Positions 1 to 7,766 of a stretch of DNA of 32,049 nt are shown one piece after another (position 1 is the stretch's first letter; each line of letters starts with the position of its first letter). The stretch is from assembly GCA_000621405.1 (NCBI GenBank), contig JHYK01000031.1, positions 1 to 32,049 of the forward strand, given 5' to 3'. The notes under the pieces are model-generated. The model saw nothing but the letters and a program-made list of their open reading frames with translations. It was not told the DNA's origin and did not search any database. The DNA is from Lachnospiraceae bacterium AC3007. GTDB taxonomy: Bacteria > Bacillota > Clostridia > Lachnospirales > Lachnospiraceae. Made by a program: the position numbers and the translations under genes.

Positions 1-154
1 TGTAAAGACCGTTGATGTTATCTTCAGAGTAGAATCCTCTGTCCATAACGAACTTGGTCTTACCAAAACCTAGGATATCCAGATCCTCAAGAAGGATATT
101 GACAAAGTGCTGAAAATATAGAAAAACAAAGCGTTTAAAGCCCCATGAATGGAC
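1..154 (-). pseudogene. Transposase fragment (DDE, IS4/IS1634-like)
   Basis: The minus strand is open from a stop codon at 155-157 to the window edge. It reads through the motif KFVMDRGFYSEDNINGLY, which resembles the second catalytic-aspartate region (MDRGFYS) of IS4/IS1634-type DDE transposases. The N-terminal part is missing: the frame is closed at 155 and IS66-derived sequence begins by about 193. Whether the gene continues intact beyond the left edge cannot be seen. Family assignment rests on one motif, so the exact IS family is uncertain. Confidence 0.6.
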
Positions 155-192
155 TTAAGAAAAATGTTGCACAAAAAAGCTTTTCAATATTT

Positions 193-486
193 TCAGGCTG
201 CTCTAATGGCTTTAGGCTGCTCTATATCAAGCCCTGACATGAGCCAGTCGAACTCGCGCCAGGTAAGGTTCCGCACCTCGTCCCTGTTCCGTGGCCAGCG
301 GTATCTTCCCTGGACAGCAGACAGCCTTTTATAAAGAAGAACAAAACCATCCGCTTCCCACATGAGGATCTTAATCCTGTCGGCACGCCTGCCGCAGAAG
401 AGGAAAATGGCGCTACGTCTCGGATCCATATGGAGCTTGTCCTCAACTATGGCACATAATCCGTCTATTGACTTTCTCATGTCGGT
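193..486 (-). pseudogene. tnpB: IS66 tnpB (Orf2-like), C-terminal part, split by the RIT element
   Basis: This encodes the bulk of an IS66-family TnpB accessory protein. Visible family signatures are TDMRKSIDGLCAIVED, the SAIFLFCGRRADRIKIL block, a tryptophan-rich stretch and the C-terminal end IEQPKAIRAA. TnpB is one of the accessory proteins IS66 elements need beside the TnpC transposase. The start seen in this frame (at 510) lies in foreign sequence. The true N-terminus lies 3.5 kb away at 3958-4014, where MIGDITVADEIYIVCGYTD joins precisely onto MRKSIDGL. No tnpC follows downstream, where an unrelated transposase scrap is found instead, so the IS66 copy is both interrupted and truncated. 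Confidence 0.85.
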
Positions 487-511
487 ATTATTCAAGTTCT
501 GGAATAACACT

Positions 512-594
512 GATTATCCGAGAAGAATTATTATTCGAGAAGATTTCTTCTAACGTTGTATTTTACGGTATTCTCAATAATTCTTCTCGAATAA
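512..594 (+). repeat. RIT left terminal inverted repeat (83 bp)
   Basis: This begins GATTATCCGAGAAGAATT and matches the reverse complement of 3878-3960 without a mismatch. Inside it the motif TTATYCGAGAAG occurs twice in direct orientation (514-525 and 531-542) and once inverted near the inner end (582-593). That arrangement is as expected if several recombinase protomers bind the end. Confidence 0.95.
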
Positions 595-610
595 CGACAG
601 CTCATTTATC

Positions 611-633
611 CTTATTGTATTAACTACAATAAG
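611..633 (+). promoter_or_regulatory. Hairpin overlapping the ritA ribosome binding site
   Basis: A perfect 9-bp stem CTTATTGTA / TACAATAAG with a 5-nt loop (TTAAC) ends inside the AAGGAGG Shine-Dalgarno (631-637) of the first recombinase gene, whose ATG is at 648. If the mRNA starts upstream, folding would hide part of the ribosome binding site. Protection of mobile-element genes from readthrough translation in this way is known for several transposons. Here it is inferred. Confidence 0.5.
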
Positions 634-647
634 GAGGTGTTGCAATA

Positions 648-1869
648 ATGCAAGAACGAAACTATTCATTCGCGGAGTTAAGGACAATTCTTCTCGAAAA
701 ACTGCGTAGTCAAGGGTGCTCACCTATTACTGTTACAGGTTATAGGTATCAATGTAACAGTATTTTTAGATGGTTAACGGGAAACGGGTACGATCATTAC
801 AGTGTGGAAGGAGGGGATAGATTTTTAAATGAATACTATGCCGAACATGGTGAAAACCAATACTACACGAACCTAAGAACTGTGGTATATCGGCTAAACG
901 ACATAATAAATAATACCTGGAGTAACGTGCATTCCGATAAAGGTAAACATTTTTTTCTGTCAGATGATTATGTCAAAATAGTGGAGAGATATTGTTCATG
1001 GAATACAAATACAGGACATGCTGCCGGTACCATCAGAATCAAGAGGTATGCAGTCTCTTGGTTTCTAGATGAACTGGTAAAGCAGAATTGTAGATTCCTT
1101 GCAGAACTCTCACCCATGCAGATATCACAGGCGTGTATAAGGATAACGGATCATAATCTCTGGGCTGAAGTCAGACTTTTTATAAGATATCTGACGGATT
1201 ATGAAGGCGTCAAGTCTGATTATTCAACAATCGTTCCTCACTACAGTAAGCCTTATGTTACTCCAAGTGAATATTCGATCGAGGAAATAAGAAAGATAGA
1301 AGAAACCGTTGATACGAGTACTCTTTTAGGAAAACGAGATTATGCGATGATCCTTCTTTCATCAAGAATGGGGATGCGTTCAGGGGATATTGTTAGATTA
1401 AGGATCAAGGATGTTCAGAATAAAACTAACATAGATATCATTCAGGAAAAGACTGGATACATTCTTCATCTTCCGTTGCTTAGAGATCTTAAATCAGCGA
1501 TTGAGGATTATTTATCTGTCAGGCCATCGGCACAGTCGGATTTGATATTCATAAATGTGTATGCTCCATATAATCCGGTTACAACTTCAACTCTTAGGGC
1601 AGCCCTGAAGAAATATATCAGGCTAGCAAAGGTTGATCCCGGAAAACGAAAAAGCGGTCCTCATGCACTTCGGTCATCTTTGGCAAGTTCTATGGTCAAC
1701 GATGAGATAGGATATGAGACAGTAAGTAAGGAAGGTGTTGGGACACAGCTCAAAAAATGCCATTAAACATTATGCACGCATAGACATAGAGAGTCTCAGA
1801 AGATATAGTTTAATGCCGCCTTTACCCACCGGTGAGTTCCGGGCGTTTCTGTATGGGGAGGTGGAGTAA
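648..1869 (+). pseudogene. Tyrosine recombinase RitA-like, frameshifted
   Basis: This is the first of the RIT trio. The ATG at 648 follows AAGGAGG. The frame as it stands stops at 1766 (372 aa). It contains the first catalytic arginine region (SSRMGMRSGDIVRL) and the HxxR motif (PHALRSSLASS), but it loses the downstream GH motif and the tyrosine nucleophile. The next frame then reads VLGHSSKNAIKHYARIDIE, exactly the missing GH...Y block, and ends at 1869 just before the next gene. The shift lies at a tandem duplication AAGG-AAGG (1728-1735), and deleting one AAGG restores the protein. The product would be a site-specific DNA strand-exchange enzyme acting at the element ends. As read, it should be catalytically dead. 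Confidence 0.85.
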
Positions 1870-1870
1870 G

Positions 1871-2857
1871 ATGCCAGAGTTAAATTCGGTTTTCCGTGAT
1901 GAAATAAAACTACATCTTTCTGTAAGGGAGACAGAACTCGGTAAGGAGGCATATAGACATTATAGAAGAACGATACTTCTCTTTGATGAATATCTATGCC
2001 GAATCAAGCATGATATTAAAGAAATACCTGAATTGGTAATCGAATCCTGGATTAAGGAAGTTAGCGAGGGTATTTCACTAAATACCGCCAATCAGCATAT
2101 TCATTATATAAGGCAGTTACTGCTGTTTTTGCTTAATTCAGGTTACAACTGCTTCATTCCGAGAACTCTTATAACACATGACACCTATGTTCCTTATCTT
2201 TACTCTGATGAAGATGTTAAAAAAATCTTTGCAGTTGCTGACTCAATGGCTGTTACCAGGGCAAGAAAAAAATATATGTGGAAAAAGAAATGCCGTTGAT
2301 TCTGCGCCTGCTGTTCTGCTGTGGTCTGCGCATCGGAGAAACCGTGAACATTAAGGTTGGAGACTTGGATTTTGAAAGGGATCTGATTGTACTGCGGGTT
2401 ACAAAAAAACAAGCAACGATTGATTCCATTTGGAAAAGATATGGCAGAGATTCTTTATCGTTACTGTATAGGTATGGGCATACTGAACGTTTTTGACGCA
2501 TATCTTTTCCCTGCTGAAGACACTCATAATCATATTTCTACTAATAGCGTTGGAAACTATTACAGATATATTCGAAAGTTGACCGGAATAAGCGGTGGAG
2601 AATTGATTAAGAATGGTCGTGGTGCCTGTCTTCACTGTTTCCGCCATACGTTTGCTGTAAGGTCATTCGATAAAAATGAACGTGATGGTATAAAAGCAAG
2701 TGATTCTGTTCCGTATTTATCAACATATTTGGGACACGATAGTCTTTATGAGACCGAAAAGTATCTTAAGTACAGCGGCAATCACTTTCAAGATACGCTT
2801 ACGAAATTTGAAGATTATTCAGGAGAGTTGTTTCCGGAGGTGATCATATATGAGTAG
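1871..2857 (+). pseudogene. Tyrosine recombinase RitB-like, two frameshifts
   Basis: This is the second recombinase. The ATG at 1871 lies behind GGGGAGG (about 1856-1862) and just after the restored stop of the first gene. The N-terminal SAM-like domain reads to 2299. The catalytic domain then continues in a second frame (FCCGLRIGETVNIKVGDLDF, with the first Arg) and returns to the original frame from about 2410 to 2857 (HCFRHTFAVRSF and LGHDSLYETEKYLKY, with the HxxR, GH and Tyr). Two insertions explain this: a duplicated AT/TA at about 2270 and one extra A in the A7 run at 2403-2409. They add up to 3 bases, so the frame is restored. All catalytic residues are present in the repaired reading, but about 45 residues between the sites are scrambled as read. 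Confidence 0.85.
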
Positions 2858-3873
2858 GCGTAAGATCGAGTTCATGTCGTTACTGGAGGATTATTTTGAG
2901 ACATACTTGCCATATAGCCGGGGGCTTAGTCCTAACACAATAGAATCCTACAAGCAAAGCTTTATGTTGCTACTGCGATTTATGCACGAAGTCAAGGGGA
3001 TTGAAGCTGATGATATAATGTTTTCAAACTTGGATTATGATACTCTGTTGGAATTCTTTAACTGGCTTGAAACAGAAAGACATTGCAAATCTGTTACCAG
3101 AAATCAGCGATTGTCAGCACTATCAGCATTTTCAGAGTACGCGCAGAACAGAGATTTTGGAGCGGCTTCCGTATTCAGGAGTTCCATAATAAAGATTCCG
3201 ATAAAGCGTGGTAGCAAAAAAGCACGAGATTTTTTTTTCAAGGGATGAAATAAAAGTACTATTGGCACTTCCTGATGAAAGGTATGAAACTGGGTTAAGA
3301 GATAAGGTTCTGCTCTCATTTATGTATGCAACCGGTGCAAGGGCACAGGAAATATGTGATTTTACAGTGAATGGACTCCATATAAATGATAAAAATGCAT
3401 CTGTCACGTTGATAGGTAAAGGATCAAAAACGCGACAAGTAGGCATTTCATTGGCTCTGGCAGGAACAATACAAAAATACATTAAGCACAGACACATTGA
3501 AGGTCATCCTGAAAATCATGTATTTTCCAGTCAGACTCATGAACATATGACGATATCATGCATTGAGGGTATCTATAAAAAGTATGTGACTATTGCAAAG
3601 GAAAAATATCCAGATATGTTTCTTAAGGACAGTTATCCACCTCATTCCATGCGACATAGTACAGCCTGTCATTTGTTAGAAGCAGGTGTAGATATTGTGA
3701 CAATAAAAAACATATTAGGACATGTATCTGTTCAGACCACTCAAATCTATGCTGAAATGTCACAAGATTCGGTTGATAAGAAACTGAAGGAATGGAATGA
3801 TACCTGGTTTGGTAGTAAAGTCGATATGAAAGAGTCAAAAAAAGATATACCTGATTTCTTGAAACGGAGGTAA
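2850..3873 (+). pseudogene. Tyrosine recombinase RitC-like, frameshifted
   Basis: This is the third recombinase. Its ATG at 2850 overlaps the end of the preceding gene by 8 nt, typical of a translationally coupled RIT trio. The N-terminal part (MSRRKIEFMSLLEDYFETY onward) stops at 3248. The catalytic domain follows in the next frame: FMYATGARAQEICDF with the first Arg, IGKGSKTRQVG with the beta-hairpin Lys, HSMRHSTACHLLE with HxxR, and LGHVSVQTTQIYAEM with GH and Tyr. The change of frame lies in the A6 or T9 run at about 3215-3238, and one surplus base explains it. The family role is cooperative strand exchange with the other two recombinases. Confidence 0.85.
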
Positions 3874-3877
3874 AATA

Positions 3878-3960
3878 TTATTCGAGAAGAATTATTGAGA
3901 ATACCGTAAAATACAACGTTAGAAGAAATCTTCTCGAATAATAATTCTTCTCGGATAATC
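3878..3960 (-). repeat. RIT right terminal inverted repeat (83 bp)
   Basis: This is the exact reverse complement of 512-594. It starts 4 bases after the stop codon of the third recombinase. Its outer end (GGATAATC on the plus strand) abuts the interrupted tnpB codon for Asp directly, with no spacer, unlike the left end. Confidence 0.95.
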
Positions 3961-4014
3961 GGTATAGCCGCAGACTATGTATATCTCATCTGCCACTGTG
4001 ATGTCGCCGATCAT
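3958..4014 (-). pseudogene. tnpB: IS66 tnpB N-terminal fragment
   Basis: The minus-strand ATG at 4012-4014 overlaps the TGA of tnpA (ATGA), the usual coupling in IS66 operons. It encodes MIGDITVADEIYIVCGYTD and then runs into the RIT inverted repeat. The sequence continues naturally as MRKSIDGL at position 480 on the other side of the element, so both pieces belong to one gene. Confidence 0.85.
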
Positions 4015-4416
4015 GAGAATGTCCTCAGCAGGGACAGGGTTTTTGATACCAGTACAGGGTCTGCTCCATTATCAATGGAGATATGTATATCGCCCATTGT
4101 GATCTCTATCATATGTGAATTGTCAATGTGCGGCGCCGGCTCAGGTATATGCTCCCTGGGCGGCTGGGCATTTGGAGAGATGTCCACCTTTACCACGTCC
4201 TGTTCAGGAATGGTAATGTCATACACCCCCCCCCTGCGGCTTACGGGAAGGTATTGAATATGAGTTCTTCCTCAGCCGCTTGATAGCATCGTAAAAACTG
4301 TTTCGGCTGATCCCGTGCACCTGGCACCATTGTGCATCGGTCATACCGCTTTTGCGGCACTCTTGGATAAGGGAGAACCATTCATCCTTTGTTCTTCGAG
4401 CTGTGGATTCTGACAT
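4011..4416 (-). pseudogene. tnpA: IS66 tnpA (Orf1-like HTH protein), frameshifted at a G9 run
   Basis: From 4416 the minus strand encodes a helix-turn-helix protein (TKDEWFSLIQECRKSGMT, QWCQVHGISRNSFYDAIKRL) typical of IS66 TnpA, the small DNA-binding accessory protein. That frame stops at 4219, just past a run of nine G (plus-strand C9, 4226-4234). The rest of the protein (YDITIPEQDVVKVDIS to LSLLRTFS) continues in another frame to 4011. Removing one G restores a protein of about 134 aa. The run could be a dead mutation, a slippery site that makes both forms, or an assembly error. Confidence 0.8.
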
Positions 4417-4435
4417 GTGCTTGCCCTTTCTGTGT

Positions 4436-4481
4436 CACACTAAAATGTAATGTGTTAGTGTAAATGACACACTAAAATGTA
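4436..4481. repeat. 14-bp direct repeat upstream of IS66 tnpA
   Basis: CACACTAAAATGTA occurs at 4436-4449 and again at 4468-4481, with a related sequence (GTGTTAGTGTA) between. The pair sits just upstream of tnpA, where the IS66 end and promoter should be. It may be the terminal sequence or a binding site of TnpA. Confidence 0.5.
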
Positions 4482-4512
4482 GTCTATAGTCAGATCCATT
4501 ATGAACTTGTAG

Positions 4513-4692
4513 GGTGGCGGTTGCCATCCGCCGAATTATTTATCGCTTACATTAGTTTTATTTGTAGCGCTGAAGGCAGAAGATACAGAGGCCTTGAAAC
4601 CATATGACATATACTATGGGTTATTGTTTTCCCTGATTATCTTCTTGTTACTGACAGGCAAGACATGGCATGAAATGCCATGGGGGAAATGA
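4513..4692 (+). pseudogene. Possible C-terminal remnant of a membrane protein
   Basis: An open frame without a credible start follows a stop at 4510-4512. It reads through a hydrophobic stretch (LTLVLFVALKA), a polar piece and a second one (YYGLLFSLIIFLLLTG), ending HEMPWGK. This looks like the last two membrane segments of a protein cut off by the arrival of the IS66 sequence. No family is recognised. The rest of 4440-4840 holds the 14-bp repeat above and, so far as can be seen, no other gene. Confidence 0.3.
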
Positions 4693-4839
4693 TACCGCTT
4701 TTTTCTGTATACCTTTGGGTCAGTTCGTTGATGGTCGAGGGGTTATACAGACTGCTTAAATCAAGGCGAGTATTTTGAGTATGTTGGATGATGTGTTAAA
4801 ATTAAAGGCCTAAGGCATTACAGTAAAGGAGTAATTGAC

Positions 4840-6384
4840 ATGCACTACGGACAGGATAATGAGAGAGAGATAGACCTCTTGGGGATAGTGTGGGAGTACT
4901 TCATTCAATGGAAGCCGGCCCTTATCTGTTCCATCATAATTGCGATCCTTGCAGGATGCGGGATGTATGTAAAAGACCTGCAATCGTATAACAGGAAAAT
5001 GGCTGAGTATGAAGAGAATGTTCAGGCGGCCGGGGAAGAAGGGCTTGACGATAAGATAGCCGAACTGGAAGCATCCCTTTCTGATGCGGATCTGGTAGCT
5101 GTAGAGAATGCCGTCTACTATGCCGGAATGCAGATGAGGAGCGAGTATAAGACGGATGCACTCAAGTCGCTCGATATAGACGGAGATAAGCTGCGCTATG
5201 TTACGGCAAGCTACCTCGTAGGTTCAAGCGCCACACCGGCGATAAGCATTATCGGAACCTATGCAACAATGGTGGATGATGATGCTCTCATTAAGACTCT
5301 ACAGGAATCGGAGCCCTCGTATACAGAGATCGGAAGGGTTATAGATATAGCATATTTTTATCCTGATGTGGCGGCTGTTAAAAATGACAGTCTTAATACC
5401 TTCTCCGTATCCGTCGTACTCCCTGCCGGAGCAGATACGGATAAGATATCAGGCATCCTCACAGATTATATGAACGATGCATATGCAAAGGTCAAGAGCA
5501 CGGTGCCTCACAGCCTCGAGCTGATATCCGTATCGACAAGATCTGAAGTGGATGAGACATTCTCAAACAGGATACTGACCTATAATGACAGAGCGATCAC
5601 ATACAGGGACAAGCTGGCTGCGCTTACCAAGGCCTTTACGGATGACCAGACGAAGTTATATGAATACATGCTCATGCAGGAGGGACTTGCTGATACAGGC
5701 GCAGAAGGCAGCGGTAGTGATGCGGCTGAGACAGCGGCCGGTGGCAATACTGCCTCTTCTGACGCCTCTTCATCTCCATCCGTTATTACGCCTCCGGCGG
5801 CTCCGGGCTTTTCGAAGAAGTACATCGCCCTTGGTTTCCTCGGCGGTGCATTTCTTTACGCGCTGTTTGTCTTCGCCATATATGTCCTGGGCGATAAGGT
5901 CAGGTCTCTTGGCGAGGTGGCTGATCTCTATATGATACGCGGCATCGATGAGGTGCATGACCGCAGGTTTGATACGGCATGGAAGAGATTCTTATTCAGT
6001 AAGCGGATATATGACCTTCGCTATAAAAAGATATCCAAGGATATATCAGAGCATGTAAAAGATGCCGGAAGATACATATCCGAGTATGCTACTCACAGCG
6101 AGCTGAAGCATATCACGCTGATACCTGCATATGCTGACACTTCTGCTGACGGTCTCTGCGGACGATATGTTGACAGAATTAAAGGTGAATGGAAGGAAGA
6201 GATCCCTCTTGCCGTATCTAAGAACTGGACTACGGAATATACTTTTGAGGCGCCCGGAGACAATGAGGGCATAGTGATACTCATGCATGAGGGGGATACG
6301 GTCTACACGGTGCTCGAGCGCATAGCCGGGTACTGCCATGATTACAAGGCGACAGTTATTGGAACCATACTGCTGGAAGGCTGA
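4840..6384 (+). CDS. Wzz-like chain-length determinant / polysaccharide co-polymerase protein
   Basis: 514 aa; ATG at 4840 after AAAGGAG. A membrane segment lies at about residues 26-44 (PALICSIIIAILAGCGMYV) and a second at about 328-350 (IALGFLGGAFLYALFVFAIYV), with a long, partly helical extracytoplasmic region between. That is the topology of Wzz/BY-kinase-modulator proteins, which set the length of exported polysaccharides. A Ser/Ala/Gly-rich linker (about 285-322) precedes the second segment. Unlike classical Wzz, about 160 cytoplasmic residues follow it, without Walker motifs, so this is not a fused tyrosine kinase. It is the first gene of a probable operon with the GGDEF and TPR genes (30-nt gap, then overlap). 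The polysaccharide role is inferred from topology and domain resemblance. Confidence 0.65.
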   Translation: MHYGQDNEREIDLLGIVWEYFIQWKPALICSIIIAILAGCGMYVKDLQSYNRKMAEYEENVQAAGEEGLDDKIAELEASLSDADLVAVENAVYYAGMQMRSEYKTDALKSLDIDGDKLRYVTASYLVGSSATPAISIIGTYATMVDDDALIKTLQESEPSYTEIGRVIDIAYFYPDVAAVKNDSLNTFSVSVVLPAGADTDKISGILTDYMNDAYAKVKSTVPHSLELISVSTRSEVDETFSNRILTYNDRAITYRDKLAALTKAFTDDQTKLYEYMLMQEGLADTGAEGSGSDAAETAAGGNTASSDASSSPSVITPPAAPGFSKKYIALGFLGGAFLYALFVFAIYVLGDKVRSLGEVADLYMIRGIDEVHDRRFDTAWKRFLFSKRIYDLRYKKISKDISEHVKDAGRYISEYATHSELKHITLIPAYADTSADGLCGRYVDRIKGEWKEEIPLAVSKNWTTEYTFEAPGDNEGIVILMHEGDTVYTVLERIAGYCHDYKATVIGTILLEG

Positions 6385-6413
6385 TAAAAACAGGTGACAG
6401 GAGGTAGCCTTAA

Positions 6414-7766
6414 TTGGCGGATATAGAAGAGATAACTGATATTGAAGAATTGAAGGTCAGGCTCAGGGAGACTAAAGAAGAGCTTGACATCCTGCTGAAC
6501 AACATGCCCGGGGGCGTCATGACCTATGACGCGGACACGGGCAGGATACTGTATGTCAATGAGGGACTGCTGACGATCTTCGGATGCAATGAGGAGCAGT
6601 TCAGGAAGCATTTTATGGACAGCTTCAGCCTCTTTGTCATGAAGGAGGACAGGAAGAAGACCAAGGATTTCATAGAGACGCAGACGCAGTTCTTTGACTA
6701 TGTCGAGCTCTCTTACAGGTCCATGGGGCTCGCCGAGGATGTGAGATGGTTTGAGCACAGGGCGACGCTTCGGACTACTGCCGAAGGGCAGAGGGTTTTC
6801 TTCTGCGTACTGACAGATGTATCCAATCAGAAGGCCATACAGGCCGAGATACAGAATGTTACAGAGCAGCTGTACATCGAGACGGAGCGCTTCAAACTGA
6901 TAGAGGAAGCGATAGACAATGTGGAATATGATTATGACGTGGAGACAGACAATCTCTCCGTGTCAAAGAAGGATGCCAATGGTGTAAGGCACTGGAAGAA
7001 TATAGAGCACGCGCTTGCGGGAGGCCAGGCGCTGCGGCTCATACATGAGACTGACCTCGATGTGGTGAAGTCCGTGCTTGGGTCTGCCATGAAGTCCCCG
7101 GGCAAGGGAGTAGTGGAATACAGGATGGCGGAGGACGGAGAGGCATATCTCTGGTACCGTCTGAACTATGCCTCATTTGAGGGCAAGAATGAACGGATCA
7201 TAAGGATAGTGGGATCCGCGAAGGATATTACGGTGGAGAAGCTCGAGCAGGAGAGGCTTCGGACTGAGGCTGAGCGCGACGGCATGACGGGGCTTTTGAA
7301 TAAGACCGCGATGCAGCTCTACTGCGCGGCGCATCTGTCAAAGAGTGATTTCAATGACTGTCATGCGCTCTTCATGATAGATACGGATAATTTCAAGTCC
7401 GTAAACGATACGCTGGGACACGGCATAGGTGATGACACGATAAGATTTGTGGCTGACAATATCCGCAATGTCTTCCGTGACACGGACCTCGTGGGACGAA
7501 TGGGCGGAGATGAGTTCATGGTGCTGATGAGCCATACGACGCTCGAGATCGCAAAGGACAGGGCCAGGAAGCTCAATGATAAGATAAGGTCCGAGGTAAA
7601 GGGAGATGATGCGAGCGTGCATATCAGCTGCTCGATAGGCATAGCATTTTTCGCAAAGGACGGAGAGGACTATGACACTCTCTTCAGGGCGGCGGATGAC
7701 GCGCTCTATGTCGCGAAGGAATCAGGAAAGGACTGCTACAGGATATATGGTGAGGTCGAAAAATAG
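6414..7766 (+). CDS. PAS-domain diguanylate cyclase (GGDEF)
   Basis: 450 aa, starting at TTG 6414 with CAGGAGG eight bases or so upstream. A PAS domain occupies about residues 20-140 (NMPGGVMTYDADTGRILYVNEG), followed by a second PAS/PAC-like sensor at about 160-280 and a C-terminal GGDEF domain. The active-site signature GGDEF is intact at about 364-368, so the enzyme should make cyclic di-GMP from two GTP. An RxxD inhibitory site (RDTD) lies five residues before it, so product feedback is likely. There is no EAL domain and no membrane segment, suggesting a cytosolic sensor. It sits between a polysaccharide chain-length gene and a TPR lipoprotein, which fits c-di-GMP control of surface polymer output (inference). 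Confidence 0.9.
   Translation: MADIEEITDIEELKVRLRETKEELDILLNNMPGGVMTYDADTGRILYVNEGLLTIFGCNEEQFRKHFMDSFSLFVMKEDRKKTKDFIETQTQFFDYVELSYRSMGLAEDVRWFEHRATLRTTAEGQRVFFCVLTDVSNQKAIQAEIQNVTEQLYIETERFKLIEEAIDNVEYDYDVETDNLSVSKKDANGVRHWKNIEHALAGGQALRLIHETDLDVVKSVLGSAMKSPGKGVVEYRMAEDGEAYLWYRLNYASFEGKNERIIRIVGSAKDITVEKLEQERLRTEAERDGMTGLLNKTAMQLYCAAHLSKSDFNDCHALFMIDTDNFKSVNDTLGHGIGDDTIRFVADNIRNVFRDTDLVGRMGGDEFMVLMSHTTLEIAKDRARKLNDKIRSEVKGDDASVHISCSIGIAFFAKDGEDYDTLFRAADDALYVAKESGKDCYRIYGEVEK

Larger units (their letters stand above)
489..3960 (+). mobile_element. RIT (recombinase-in-trio) element inserted in IS66 tnpB
   Basis: Three consecutive tyrosine recombinase genes on one strand (648-3873) are enclosed by perfect 83-bp inverted repeats (512-594 and 3878-3960). 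A 7-bp sequence, TCGGTAT, occurs on both sides (482-488 and 3959-3965), and removing the element rejoins IS66 tnpB in frame. Three adjacent, partly overlapping recombinases with terminal inverted repeats is the defining architecture of RIT elements. The left end has 23 extra bases (489-511) between the 7-bp repeat and the inverted repeat that the right end lacks. All three recombinases are frameshifted, so this copy is probably not autonomous. Exact ends are inferred from the interrupted host gene. Confidence 0.85.
193..4416 (-). mobile_element. IS66-family remnant (tnpA-tnpB, tnpC missing)
   Basis: The order tnpA then tnpB on the minus strand with ATGA overlap is the IS66 arrangement. The large tnpC transposase that should follow below 190 is absent. 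The remnant carries the RIT insertion in tnpB and a frameshift in tnpA, so it cannot move by itself. IS66 terminal repeats were not identified with certainty. Confidence 0.8.

Noticed and set aside
487-510. Start of tnpB at 510
   Set aside because: The first codons come from the 23-bp left flank of the RIT element. The real N-terminus is at 3958-4014.
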